A stretch of DNA of 64,000 nucleotides from VXLM01 sp965242665 (GTDB taxonomy: Bacteria; Chloroflexota; Dehalococcoidia; Lucifugimonadales; VXLM01), in the NCBI GenBank assembly GCA_965242665.1, contig OZ251484.1, forward strand, positions 3,286,001-3,350,000. Reading direction: 5' to 3'. Shown here piece after piece: positions 24,540 through 33,531 of the stretch (the stretch's first letter is position 1; each line of letters opens with the position of its first letter). The notes beneath the pieces were generated by a model, which was not told the origin of the DNA, searched no databases, and saw only the letters and a list, made by a program, of their open reading frames with translations. The translations under genes were made by a program, and so were the position numbers.

Positions 24540-27038
24540 ATGACCCTGCGTCCATATGCGATTCTCATGGCGTTCCTCACGCTTCTCGTCGCGTTCGCCT
24601 CTGGCTGTTTCTGGGGTGCGGACAGCACGCCGTCGCCAATCAGCGCGCCGATTCCTACCTTGACGCCTGCGCCGACTAGCACGCCGTCGTCTACTCCTAC
24701 ACCCTCACCGACTCTAACGCCGTCGGCCACGGCTATTCCAACCAGCACGTCGACGGCCGCGGCCATTCCAACTCTGACGCCCACCAGCACGCCGACTCCA
24801 ACCTCAACGCCAACTCCCACTCCAGCTCCGTCCTACATCGGCACGCTCTACACTAGAGAATCAAGGATTTATGGTAGGAACTCTTGGGAAGGAAACGGTA
24901 ACGTTCAATGGACGCCAGACGGCTCCCGAATCTTGTTTACCTTTCGTCAGCAAAGAGCAGGAATCTATGCAGTCGATGTCGATGCCTCTCGCTTGCAAAG
25001 GATCGTGGACCCATCCCCTGAGAATGCCGTAAACTGCGGGTTGATGACGTACTTCGACATATCGCCGGACGGATCGCAGATCGTCTATTCCGCGTGCAAA
25101 TACCCCAACGAATCGAACCGTCTTCCTCCCAGTGAACTGGAATCTCGGGCGGGTTCATATGAGATAGCGGTATCGAACATCGACGGTACGAACACAAGGA
25201 TGCTTACGAACAACAATCACTTCGACAACTTTCCTGTTTGGTCTCCTGACGGATTGCAGATTGCGTTCGTATCCGACCTCGGACCGAACCACACCGGGAC
25301 CGAGGCTCATGGGCGGCTCATGGTCTATACGATGGCAACCGGCGAGTTGAGAGACATCACGCCGCTCTATACTGGCATTAGAGTTGCTCCGCATCCGCCA
25401 GCATGGTCTCCTGACGGTCAGCTCATAGCGTTCGTCGCGCACGACATGGATGGCAGCAATGACGAATCTGACGAGGATGTTTGGGCACAGAGCCCTCTCG
25501 TCATATACATTATGTGGCCTGACGGCGGGGGGTTGAGGACGATAGGTCGTGCATTCAGCGAGCCGTTGTGGTCTCCCGACGGTTCGCGCATCGCGATAGT
25601 CGCGCCGTGGGCGAGAGGTGCAGGGCTCTTCACGTTCGCGCCCGATGGCTCGGACCCCGTCTTCGTTACCCACGTCGAGGATGTGGTCTATGGTTCCTGG
25701 GATTCGTGGCTGAACGAATTCCCTCGGACATGGCTAAACAGGGTGTACTGGTCGCCGGACGGATCCCGAATCTTATTCACCCGGTCCAAGGACCTGCGCC
25801 GCTACGATCCTTACGATTATGAATCGTGGGATGCGGCCTTCGTGGAATCGTGGGGTCCGCCGTACACATTCGATTCAGAAGACAAGCGTTGCGGGCATCG
25901 GTGTGTAGCGTCGGCGGACGGCGCATTCGTCACGGACACTACAGGGCTCCGCCTTCCGTCTTGGATCGACAAATGGAGGGGTGACAAAGTCCGCCACCCC
26001 CTCTTGTCTGAACCGTTGTCTTGGTCTCCCAATGGCTCCAGAATCGCCGTGCTGGCCCGTGGAGGGGGGATAGCAGGGAGGGGCAGCGTCATTCTGTATA
26101 CGATGGATCCCGAAGGCAATGATGTGCACGTCCTCGTAAGGCATGGTGGAATTAATAGCCTGGTGGAGCAGGAAGTAACTCGGGGCTTGATAGCCTGGGA
26201 GTCGGAGCCTGTCGATCTCGATTCGTGTTCCAACGGCGTGGTCGTTCCGGATCCCGAAGAGAACCTCGGGTTGGTCGAGGACTGCCAGACGATCTTGATC
26301 ATGCGGGACACGCTTGGAGGGTCAGTCTCGCTTGAGTTGTCAGAGCGTTGGACAACGAACCGGCCGATAGCTGAGTGGATGAACTGGGGCGTCGGTGTTA
26401 GGGTGGAGGGCAACCCGCCGCGCATACGCTCTCTTGTTCTCCCTGGTCGCATTGGGATAGACACACCTCCGGCCCACACATTGTTTGGACGCCTCGCGCC
26501 GGAGCTGGGCGCTCTAGAGGAGCTCAGGGAATTGAATCTAGAAGTGAACGAGCTCACCGGGCCCATTCCTCCCGAGTTAGGCAATCTGAGGAATCTTGAG
26601 GTACTGAGACTTTCGGACAATTATCTCAGGGGGAGCATTCCGTCTGGATTGGGCGAACTCACGAACCTCAGAGAGTTACATTTGGATTGGAACCAGTTGA
26701 CTGGGGATATTCCTGCAGAGTTAGGCAATTTGCTGAATCTGGAGATACTGATACTTTCAGACAATGATCTCAAGGGAAGCATCCCGGTCGAGTTGGGCAA
26801 TCTGTCCAATCTCAGAGAGCTGTATTTGGATGGTAACCAGTTGACAGGAGGCATTCCTGCTGAGTTAGGCAACCTGCCGAATCTGGAGAAGATACACCTC
26901 GGACGAGGTAGTCAGTTCACCAACCATCTGTTCCACAACCAGTTCACCGGCTGCGTTCCCCGGGGCTTAGCGAAGAAGATCCTCTACTTCGACGAGCTCG
27001 GGCTTCCGCCGTGCGAGGAGTCATCGGATGGTAGATGA
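24540..27038 (+). CDS. Lipoprotein: Thr/Pro linker, PD40-type beta-propeller, plant-type LRR domain
   Basis: This 832-residue secreted lipoprotein has a signal peptide ending in a lipobox (AFASGC, C23), then a low-complexity Thr/Pro/Ser spacer (about 30-98) that would lift the rest off the membrane. A TolB/PD40-like beta-propeller follows, with at least six repeats of the WSPDGxxIAF type (about 110-560). The C-terminal domain (about 630-800) consists of leucine-rich repeats of the form GxIPxELGNLxNLxxLxL, the plant-specific LRR class also found in some bacteria. Propeller and LRR both suggest binding of proteins or glycans outside the cell; the ligand is unknown. The stop overlaps the next frame by ATGA. 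Confidence 0.8.
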   Translation: MTLRPYAILMAFLTLLVAFASGCFWGADSTPSPISAPIPTLTPAPTSTPSSTPTPSPTLTPSATAIPTSTSTAAAIPTLTPTSTPTPTSTPTPTPAPSYIGTLYTRESRIYGRNSWEGNGNVQWTPDGSRILFTFRQQRAGIYAVDVDASRLQRIVDPSPENAVNCGLMTYFDISPDGSQIVYSACKYPNESNRLPPSELESRAGSYEIAVSNIDGTNTRMLTNNNHFDNFPVWSPDGLQIAFVSDLGPNHTGTEAHGRLMVYTMATGELRDITPLYTGIRVAPHPPAWSPDGQLIAFVAHDMDGSNDESDEDVWAQSPLVIYIMWPDGGGLRTIGRAFSEPLWSPDGSRIAIVAPWARGAGLFTFAPDGSDPVFVTHVEDVVYGSWDSWLNEFPRTWLNRVYWSPDGSRILFTRSKDLRRYDPYDYESWDAAFVESWGPPYTFDSEDKRCGHRCVASADGAFVTDTTGLRLPSWIDKWRGDKVRHPLLSEPLSWSPNGSRIAVLARGGGIAGRGSVILYTMDPEGNDVHVLVRHGGINSLVEQEVTRGLIAWESEPVDLDSCSNGVVVPDPEENLGLVEDCQTILIMRDTLGGSVSLELSERWTTNRPIAEWMNWGVGVRVEGNPPRIRSLVLPGRIGIDTPPAHTLFGRLAPELGALEELRELNLEVNELTGPIPPELGNLRNLEVLRLSDNYLRGSIPSGLGELTNLRELHLDWNQLTGDIPAELGNLLNLEILILSDNDLKGSIPVELGNLSNLRELYLDGNQLTGGIPAELGNLPNLEKIHLGRGSQFTNHLFHNQFTGCVPRGLAKKILYFDELGLPPCEESSDGR

Positions 27039-27265
27039 CTATGAATGACGGTATGACATCGAGGAGGGTGATGAGGGCTTGCTTCGCAATTGCGGTGCTT
27101 GCGCTCCTTGCGTGCGCACAGGGATTGCGCCCAGGTCCAGCGGATTCGCCGTCTCCCTTGGAGTTGCCGTCTCATGAGCCTCATGCCGATATACCAAACG
27201 AAACCGCACGGGACAGGCATTCCCTACATATACAGGATATACGCCCACAAGAACGAACCCCCTGA
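27035..27265 (+). CDS. Short lipoprotein-like frame, perhaps eroded
   Basis: This 76-codon frame begins within the previous stop (ATGA), with further in-frame ATGs at 27041, 27053 and 27071 (AGGAGG at 27062-27067). The first part looks like a true lipoprotein signal (FAIAVLALLACAQG). The second half coincides with copy A of a dispersed 60-bp intergenic repeat (27141-27200), so its natural C-terminus may have been replaced. It may be a truncated relic or non-functional. Confidence 0.3.
   Translation: MTMNDGMTSRRVMRACFAIAVLALLACAQGLRPGPADSPSPLELPSHEPHADIPNETARDRHSLHIQDIRPQERTP
27141..27200 (+). repeat. Dispersed 60-bp repeat, copy A
   Basis: This matches 33471-33531 and 60179-60238 at roughly 75 % over 60 bp, all on the plus strand. 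The best-conserved part is ggagttgccgtctcatgagc. It lies 180 bp before tgt. Confidence 0.7.
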
Positions 27266-27347
27266 AGTCCTGTCCGCCTCCCAGGCCGCGAATGCAGACA
27301 GGCAGTCCAGACTCCGACCTTGCCGCTAGTTCTCGTTCGATCTAGCG

Positions 27348-27353
27348 TATAAT
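27348..27353 (+). promoter_or_regulatory. -10 box (TATAAT) upstream of tgt
   Basis: A perfect TATAAT lies 27 bp before the tgt ATG, in a gap with no other gene. No -35 box at normal spacing is visible (TTGCCG at 27320 is 22 bp away), so this is a partial promoter call. Confidence 0.4.
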
Positions 27354-27379
27354 ACCTTCACGGCTCCCGCGCGCGAGTA

Positions 27380-28558
27380 ATGATGAGTATCTTCACACTC
27401 CATACAGTGGACGGACAGACGCGGCTTGGGACGCTGCACACTGCGCGCGGTGACGTCCATACCCCAGCGTTCATGCCGGTCGCTACGCAAGGGTCGGTCA
27501 AGGGGATCGATTCCAACGACCTCCGCACCCTGGGCGCGCAGATCGTACTCGGCAACACCTACCATCTCTATCTGCGCCCTGGTGTGGAAATCATCCATCG
27601 GCACGGCGGACTCGCGTCCTTCATGGCATGGGACGGCCCCACGCTCACCGACAGCGGCGGCTTCCAAGGGTTCAGCCTCGAACACCTGCGCCGCATCACC
27701 GAGGACGGAATCGAGTTCCGTTCCCATCTCGACGGCAGCTCGCACATGTTCAGCCCCGAAATGGTGATACGGCATCAGGAGGCCATTGGCGCTGATGTCA
27801 TCATGCCAATCGACGTATGCGCGCCCGGCGGCAGCGACCACGACAGCGCGGCGGACGCTGTCGCCGCGACGACGCGCTGGGCGGAGCGGTGCAGGGCGGC
27901 GCACACCCGCGGCGACCAACATCTGTTTGGCATCGTGCAGGGCGGGACGTTTCCAGACCTGCGCCGAGAATCTGCCAAGCAGATAGTACGCATGGACTTT
28001 CCGGGATACGCAGTCGGCGGACTGAGCGTCGGCGAGTCCAAGCGAGACATGCTAGACACCACCGCGCTTGCGGCCAACCTCCTGCCGACCGACCGACCCC
28101 GCTATCTGATGGGAGTCGGCTCGCCGGAAGACCTGGTGGAATGCACAGCCAGGGGAATCGACATGTTCGACTGCGTCCTGCCAACGCGCATCGCGCGCAA
28201 TGGAGCGCTCTTCGTCCGCAACGGGCGAGTCAACATCGACGGAGCGCGGTTCAAGGGGCGAGAACAGCCAATTGAGGAGGGCTGCGATTGCTACACATGC
28301 AAGACATTCTCGGCCGGCTACCTCAATCACCTCTTCCGCACCAAGGAGCTGCTCGCCTACCGCTTGGCCACCATCCATAACCTGCGCTTCATCCTGCGCC
28401 TCATGGAGCAGATGCGCGCGGCCATCGGCGACGGCGAGTTCGAAGATTTCCGACGCGAGTTCCACGATCGCTTCGTTCCCCCCAACGAGCAAACAAGGCG
28501 GGAACAGAAGCGGAAGTGGATCGAGGCCCAACGCCGAAGATCGAAGACAGACGGATAG
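27380..28558 (+). CDS. tgt: tRNA-guanine(34) transglycosylase (queuine tRNA-ribosyltransferase)
   Basis: Tgt swaps guanine 34 for a preQ1-type base in GUN-anticodon tRNAs. The 392-residue TIM-barrel protein has the substrate-binding aspartate in TLTDSGGFQ, the nucleophile region FDCVLPTRIARNG, and the zinc site CDCYTC...H toward the C-terminus. GFQGFSL has a Gly where many bacterial enzymes have Val. Two adjacent ATGs (27380, 27383) are possible starts. Other queuosine genes are not in the window. Confidence 0.93.
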   Translation: MMSIFTLHTVDGQTRLGTLHTARGDVHTPAFMPVATQGSVKGIDSNDLRTLGAQIVLGNTYHLYLRPGVEIIHRHGGLASFMAWDGPTLTDSGGFQGFSLEHLRRITEDGIEFRSHLDGSSHMFSPEMVIRHQEAIGADVIMPIDVCAPGGSDHDSAADAVAATTRWAERCRAAHTRGDQHLFGIVQGGTFPDLRRESAKQIVRMDFPGYAVGGLSVGESKRDMLDTTALAANLLPTDRPRYLMGVGSPEDLVECTARGIDMFDCVLPTRIARNGALFVRNGRVNIDGARFKGREQPIEEGCDCYTCKTFSAGYLNHLFRTKELLAYRLATIHNLRFILRLMEQMRAAIGDGEFEDFRREFHDRFVPPNEQTRREQKRKWIEAQRRRSKTDG

Positions 28559-28564
28559 CCCCGC

Positions 28565-29182
28565 CTATCGATCCACCGACGCCCATGCGTGCCCGCGTGG
28601 AATCGTCCACGTCTCGGACAGAGCGACGCAGCACGTGCTGATGACCGTCGGTCCATCGTCCAACAACCGCGGATGCGCCCTGCCTTGCGCCGCCTCCCCG
28701 TCGATGGACGCCTGAGCCCGACCGGCCGGAATCAAGAGGCTGTACACGCCGTGCGGCTGTCCTGCCCGCTCCCCAGGACGGTTCGCCATCATGACCGGCT
28801 CCCCAAGGTCGTACCACGTCAACGCGATGTACTCCTCGCGCGATTCGACATGCTCCGTCCAGTAAGTGAGAGTGTCGCCAGACCTCCAAAACTCCGCCTC
28901 GACGATAGGAATGTCCCCGGCGTACTGGTCGCCCATCGACGCCTGCACCCCCTCCTGAAGCCACCGCGCCATGGCGATGTTGTCGGAGTAGATGCGCACC
29001 TCGCCGCCGGTCAACTCACTGACGATGAACAGAACGTGGCCAGGCCCTCTAGGGGAATGGACGACCCTCCAATGGCTCGCGGACGTCGTAGGCGCGTCCT
29101 CGGCTTCCGCGCTCAACCCCAGAAAGGAATTCTCGCCTGTCAATCGTACCTGGTTGCTGTCGACTCCCATAGTGGAGCTCAT
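28565..29182 (-). CDS. Hypothetical protein
   Basis: This 205-residue soluble protein has no signal peptide or membrane segment and is of mixed alpha/beta type. It has notable strand segments (GHVLFIVSELTGGEVRIYSD, then EYIALTWYDLGEPVMMAN in parts) and a C-terminal VISTCCVALSETW. No family was recognised. ATG 29182 is preferred over 29209, which would overlap the next gene. It converges on tgt with a 6-bp gap and probably follows 29199-30209 on the same transcript. Confidence 0.55.
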   Translation of the reverse strand: MSSTMGVDSNQVRLTGENSFLGLSAEAEDAPTTSASHWRVVHSPRGPGHVLFIVSELTGGEVRIYSDNIAMARWLQEGVQASMGDQYAGDIPIVEAEFWRSGDTLTYWTEHVESREEYIALTWYDLGEPVMMANRPGERAGQPHGVYSLLIPAGRAQASIDGEAAQGRAHPRLLDDGPTVISTCCVALSETWTIPRGHAWASVDR

Positions 29183-29198
29183 CTTACCTGACGTCGAT

Positions 29199-30209
29199 CT
29201 ACTCGTCAACCCCGTCTCGCCTGCGTGGATCGCTTGCCGATGAGGAACACGGTGAATCGAGAAACGACAAATCGAACCGCCGCAGCGTGCTGCGCGGTAT
29301 CCTGACGGAACCGTTTTCCCTTATGCAGACGCCATAGTGGCTGGTAAGCTGATATACGGGATCGGCGTCCGTGCCCCAATAGTGCGCTTGGTGAAGCCGC
29401 GTTATTGCGAGCACGACGCCGTAGAGTTCCTTCCTCCCGCCTGGCCGCTCGCGGAGAAATCCGAGCACAGTCTCTGGCGCGGCGGGGAGCGCTGTGCGCG
29501 ATCGGACCTCGCACCACTTCTCGAACTCGGGCCAGGCCCCCGCAGACATCCCTACGAGGTGGCGGTAGTACAAGTCGTGTATTGGGCCGCTCTTTCGCAC
29601 GAGAGGAGCTCCGTTTGCTTCGAGAAACGACAAATCGAAGCGCTCCACAACCTCATTGGGTATCTGAACATCGCCGTCCGAACCCACATCGACGCCATAG
29701 TTCCGTCTGAGCGCGCACCAGGGACACGCGTCATCGTGCCAGTAATGCGCCTCGTGACGATCCCCTATCGACATCCACGCATCGTGGAGCGCCCGCCCCT
29801 GGACAGGAGGATCGAGGAGAAATCCGAGCACGGTCTCCGGTATGGCGGGGAACGACTCGAGCGAGCGGGACTCACACCAACTCTCGAAGACCCGCCAATG
29901 CTCCTCCGACCTCGCTAGGAGGCGGCGGTAGAACGGGGCGGCTACCGGATCATTCCTCCTCCATTCACGAGGCAGCCCGTGCTCGTCCAACTCCGCTGGC
30001 GGCGGCGGTCCCTTTGGCGAACGCCGGAAGATGCCCGCGAACCCGACAAGCAACTCCAAGGGAGTCGGTATCGGCGGCCCTCTGAGATGGTCGGACATCG
30101 ACCCATCGTCCAGGACTAACGGCACGGCTCCAGAACTCTGCCGCCCGCCCGCCTCGAAGCCGCAAAGCCACTTCGTGAAGCGGGACAAATTCCGCCAGAT
30201 CCCGTTCAT
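29199..30209 (-). CDS. Protein with two tandem integrase-SAM-like domains, no catalytic domain
   Basis: This 336-residue protein has an internal duplication: two units of about 110 residues (about 90-200 and 205-315). The first runs WRVFESWCESRS, PAIPETVLGFL, EAHYW, YGVDV, RFDLSFLE; the second WPEFEKWCEVRS, PAAPETVLGFL, QAHYW, YGVCI, RFDLSFLD. The FxxWC ... PAxPETVxxFL ... H pattern resembles the N-terminal SAM-like core-binding domain of tyrosine recombinases, but the R-H-R-Y catalytic part is absent. It might bind DNA as a clamp-like half; the resemblance is by eye. ATG 30209 has GAGGACAGG just before it. Confidence 0.6.
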   Translation of the reverse strand: MNGIWRNLSRFTKWLCGFEAGGRQSSGAVPLVLDDGSMSDHLRGPPIPTPLELLVGFAGIFRRSPKGPPPPAELDEHGLPREWRRNDPVAAPFYRRLLARSEEHWRVFESWCESRSLESFPAIPETVLGFLLDPPVQGRALHDAWMSIGDRHEAHYWHDDACPWCALRRNYGVDVGSDGDVQIPNEVVERFDLSFLEANGAPLVRKSGPIHDLYYRHLVGMSAGAWPEFEKWCEVRSRTALPAAPETVLGFLRERPGGRKELYGVVLAITRLHQAHYWGTDADPVYQLTSHYGVCIRENGSVRIPRSTLRRFDLSFLDSPCSSSASDPRRRDGVDE

Positions 30210-30370
30210 CCTGTCCTCGTGTGCCGCGAACTAGATGATTTGCCGGAAGCCGAATCGCCGGTAGCTTAGTATGACACGCAACGATTGCGTTGTGCAAACC
30301 GATATACTCGACAGCCGCAAGTTTCGATTTGGGACCGTCTTGCACGAGTGGAGTCCGCCACTCCTCCATA

Positions 30371-31837
30371 TCATTGCGCGGTGATCTCCTCGACCTCCCT
30401 GCTAAGACACCACGCGCGGAAGCTCTCGTCCCCCACGCGCTCGCAGAAGGCGTAGTACGCATCGTTCGTCTCGTACAGCTCTTGAGCCCGAAAGACGATC
30501 GTGCGGTAGCACGCAAAGCGGTCGCCTCGGTCGGTCGGCATCGCGCACATCGCCAACGCCTCATCCGCGCCGGACGTATCCCAAAAGCGATTCTGCACCG
30601 CCCCCTCGATGCAGTACCCCCGGTTCATGGAACCCTCCACCGCGCCGCACAGCTGGATCGCCCTGGCCGGATCCTCCACGCTGAACCCACCCACGTCACG
30701 CCCCATGCTGCGGAAGCAATGATGATGCGCCTCCAACGGCGCGTCCGCGCACGCCGCCGCAACCCGACCGAAGTCGTTTTCGTACAAGACCATCATCCGC
30801 GTGCTTTGATAGAAGTAGCACATCTGCACGTACTTCTCCTGAATCGCGCTGCAAGGGTAGTGCGGATCTTCCGACAAGTACTCCGTAACATGCCCCATCA
30901 AGCCCGACAATCCCCCAATGACGTTCTCCATGAACACTCCGGAATAGCACGCACGGTGGTCTCGCGGCGTTTCCAACTCCTCGCACAAGGCCAGCGCGTC
31001 CGGAAGCTCGTAGCTCGTCCATGCCATCAGGCCGTGCCCCACCCCATGCAGGCATTGGAGATAGTAGAACTGGACGGACGCATAACCGCACAGAGCCGAC
31101 ACATCCTCCCGGAGATTCGCCGTCCCGCGATCCCGGAACAGAGCCTCCGTCGCTCCGTGGTACGTCCCGGCCTGGCATTCATGGCTGGAAAGATAGAACG
31201 CCGCCGCTCCGAATAGATCGTAGGCCGCGCGTCCAGCGTCATGCGCCCGCTGATGGCAGTCCGCGTTCGTGTACGCTGCCCCCTCCTCCAAAGCGAGGAC
31301 TGCCTGCGCCGGCCCGTATTCTCGCAGAAACCGCGTCAGCGCTTCCTCTCTGTCATACAAATCGACGTACTGAGCGAGCGACAGCTGCTCGGGCGCCGCG
31401 TGGAACTCCAGACCCTCGCTCCCAAGCGTAAGCGGCTGCCGATCCCCGGACTCTCCCCGCACGACGACCAATCCGCTCCTCTCGGGGCCAAGATGGTTGT
31501 GGTAGCGCCAAAACCCCGGACGGTCGAACGTGAACCCCCACGACTCGCCCGGCTCTATCGGCCCTCCCGCGTCGAACTCAGGATAGATCTGGTGCGCCGG
31601 ATGAATGTTGGACGCCGGCCACATCGCCTCTTCCGACTCGTTCGAGAACCGCACTTCCTCCCCTGCGTCTACTTCCAGACGCAGCGGCTCGAATCCCTCC
31701 GACCCAAAGACGACCGTCCTCGCGGCCGCGAAAGCGCCCGGCGTTGAGTCCATGCGCGCGTCTCCGCTGCAAGCTGACAGCAGGAGAGCGAGAGGCAGGA
31801 AGGGCGCCAGCAGGGCGGCAGATACCCATATTCTCAT
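30371..31837 (-). CDS. Lipoprotein with cupredoxin-like domain and seven Cys-pair repeats
   Basis: This 488-residue exported lipoprotein (lipobox LLLSAC, C23) has a plastocyanin-like beta domain at about 40-135 that keeps the histidine-rich end (FWRYHNHLGPERSGLVVV in parts) but lacks the cysteine that normally ligates copper. The rest is a helical region with a His-rich start (ADCHQRAHDAG, LHGVGHGLM). It has about seven repeats of roughly 37 residues, each holding two cysteines 9-14 apart (for example LCEELETPRDHRAC, QLCGAVEGSMNRGYC, MCAMPTDRGDRFAC). These look like disulfide-braced helical hairpins outside the cell. Function unknown. Confidence 0.7.
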   Translation of the reverse strand: MRIWVSAALLAPFLPLALLLSACSGDARMDSTPGAFAAARTVVFGSEGFEPLRLEVDAGEEVRFSNESEEAMWPASNIHPAHQIYPEFDAGGPIEPGESWGFTFDRPGFWRYHNHLGPERSGLVVVRGESGDRQPLTLGSEGLEFHAAPEQLSLAQYVDLYDREEALTRFLREYGPAQAVLALEEGAAYTNADCHQRAHDAGRAAYDLFGAAAFYLSSHECQAGTYHGATEALFRDRGTANLREDVSALCGYASVQFYYLQCLHGVGHGLMAWTSYELPDALALCEELETPRDHRACYSGVFMENVIGGLSGLMGHVTEYLSEDPHYPCSAIQEKYVQMCYFYQSTRMMVLYENDFGRVAAACADAPLEAHHHCFRSMGRDVGGFSVEDPARAIQLCGAVEGSMNRGYCIEGAVQNRFWDTSGADEALAMCAMPTDRGDRFACYRTIVFRAQELYETNDAYYAFCERVGDESFRAWCLSREVEEITAQ

Positions 31838-31937
31838 ACGCCAAGCCTACCAATGCCTCACCAGGCCGTCAACGAAAACGCGCCAGACATGGTATCCTTC
31901 ATCCCAACGACTCATACGAACCTTGAGGGAGGACTGC

Positions 31938-32645
31938 ATGGAGACGTTGGACGTCCGCGAATTCGAGAACGCAAGGATTGGCGCCGGAGCCATCATCGAG
32001 CCAAACGTAGAAATCGGCCTCCGCTACCATGAACAGTGCGGGCCCGCCGTGCTCGGCAGCCACTGCATCATCCGACGCGGAGCAGTGGTCTACGGTGACA
32101 CGCGCATCGGAGACCACTTCCAGGCCGGCTACAACGCCGTCGTTCGAGCCCTCGTAAAGATCGGCGACTACTGCACCCTCATGAACCAATCGACCATCGA
32201 AGGCATCGTTCGCTTCGGTACAGGCGTGCGCGTCATGTCACACGTCTACATCCCATCCCGCACCTGGATCGGAGACCACGTCTTCATCGGCCCCGGAGTT
32301 ACCTTCACCAACGACCGCCTCCCTGGCCGAGTGGAACCCATGCCCACGCCGCGCGGCGCCACCATCCGCGACGACGTAATGATTGGCGGCGGAGTTACCG
32401 TAATGCCCGGCGTCACCATCGGGGAGCGCGCCTTCGTCGCAGGCGGTGCAGTCGTCACCAAGGACGTCCCGCCGCGCAGCCTCGTCGTCGGCGTCCCAGG
32501 CCGAATATCCCCGCTGCCCCCAGAACTCGACCGCCCAAACACTCGAGAGCTAACCATCCAAACCCGCAGCTTCTGGGATCCCCGTTCCGACTACCAGGGA
32601 GAATCCGCCTGGCCAGACTGGTGGCCCGACACGTTTACAGACTAG
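31938..32645 (+). CDS. Left-handed beta-helix acyltransferase (hexapeptide repeat)
   Basis: This 235-residue protein is built of hexapeptide repeats ([LIV]GxxxxI-type turns such as IGAGAIIEPNVEIG, VIGERAFVAGGAVVTKDVPP in parts), typical of trimeric left-handed beta-helix acetyltransferases. The histidine in RVMSHVYIPS and the end VVGVPGRIS match sugar N-acetyltransferases acting on nucleotide-linked amino sugars for surface glycans. The start ATG 31938 has GAGGGAGGA upstream. No glycan cluster surrounds it, so the substrate is open. Confidence 0.82.
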   Translation: METLDVREFENARIGAGAIIEPNVEIGLRYHEQCGPAVLGSHCIIRRGAVVYGDTRIGDHFQAGYNAVVRALVKIGDYCTLMNQSTIEGIVRFGTGVRVMSHVYIPSRTWIGDHVFIGPGVTFTNDRLPGRVEPMPTPRGATIRDDVMIGGGVTVMPGVTIGERAFVAGGAVVTKDVPPRSLVVGVPGRISPLPPELDRPNTRELTIQTRSFWDPRSDYQGESAWPDWWPDTFTD

Positions 32646-32740
32646 ACTTGCCTCCATCACTCCCGCACCCACGTAACTGCGCCACTCTATCGCGTGTAAT
32701 GGCTCGCCCGCCGGCCCTCCGCATGACCACACCCACCCAC

Positions 32741-32808
32741 GTCATTCCCCCGTACTGCCTCCATCATTCCCGCACCCTCCCACGTCATTCCCGCGAAGGC
32801 GGGAATCT
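32741..32808 (+). repeat. 68-bp direct repeat, left copy
   Basis: This is identical at 66 of 68 positions with 38928-38995, in the same orientation. It begins gtcattcccccgtactg and ends in a complete REP-like palindrome. The two copies bracket the nuclease-methyltransferase, DUF3226 and AAA genes. Confidence 0.8.
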
Positions 32809-33081
32809 ATTCCCCCTGCATCGCATTTGACAAAACAGAACTCCCGTACTACCATGAGACTATGACGACTCAGCGAAACCATAACCCAAGGAGATCCCCC
32901 ATGCGCGAAACATCCGAACTCCCAACCACGTCACTCCCGCACCCTCCACGTCATTCCCGCACCCTCCCACGTCATTCCCGCGAAGGCGGGAATCTATTCC
33001 CCTCTGCATCGCATTTGACAAAACAGAACTCCCGTACTACCCTAGACTTATGGACACTCCACGAAACCGTAGCCCAAGGAG
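32784..33081 (+). repeat. Tandem duplication of about 110 bp (REP palindrome + TTGACA + AAGGAG)
   Basis: Two copies (32784-32894 and 32971-33081) are offset by 187 bp. Each consists of a REP palindrome, a TTGACA-containing stretch (catttgacaaaacagaac) and, about 60 bp on, a cccaaggaga block. The latter two look like a promoter and ribosome-binding site detached from any gene. Confidence 0.7.
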
Positions 33082-33128
33082 ACATCTTGAATCCCCAATC
33101 TGCAATCTCCAATCCCCCAAACTCGCCG

Positions 33129-33437
33129 TCTACAGAATCCGACAGAATGCAACACAATCCAACACGATACTACAGGGTGCTACGAAAACTCGTGCCCGCG
33201 CGTGACGCGCGCACGCGCGCGAGGCGTCCCCTCCCATCATTCCGCACCCACCCACGTCATTCCCGCGAAGGCGGGAATCCCCCCCGTCGTCTACAGAATC
33301 CGACAGAATCCAACACGATGCTACAGGGTGCTACGAAAACTCGTGCCCGCGCGCGAGGCATTCCCTCCCGTCACTCCCGCACCCACCCACATCATTCCCA
33401 CACCCACCCACGTCATTCCCGCGAAGGCGGGAATCCA
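33129..33437 (+). repeat. Tandem duplication of about 150 bp
   Basis: Copies at 33129-33280 and about 33289-33437 share ctacagaatccgacagaat, ctacagggtgctacgaaaac and a final REP palindrome. The first copy contains an alternating purine-pyrimidine GC stretch (33197-33222) not fully kept in the second. Confidence 0.7.
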
Positions 33438-33470
33438 TCCCCCGCGCCTTCCGTTCCCCCGGCATCGATC

Positions 33471-33531
33471 GGATTCGACCTATCGCCCGGAGTCGCCGTC
33501 TCATAAGCCTCACACCAATACACCAAAAGGA
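33471..33531 (+). repeat. Dispersed 60-bp repeat, copy B
   Basis: Same element as 27141-27200 and 60179-60238. Here it sits 62 bp upstream of the nuclease-methyltransferase start. Confidence 0.7.

Noticed and set aside
32741..33437. Possible CRISPR array
   Set aside because: The repeated units are palindromic REP-like elements with irregular, mutually similar spacers; there are no regular unique spacers and no cas genes.
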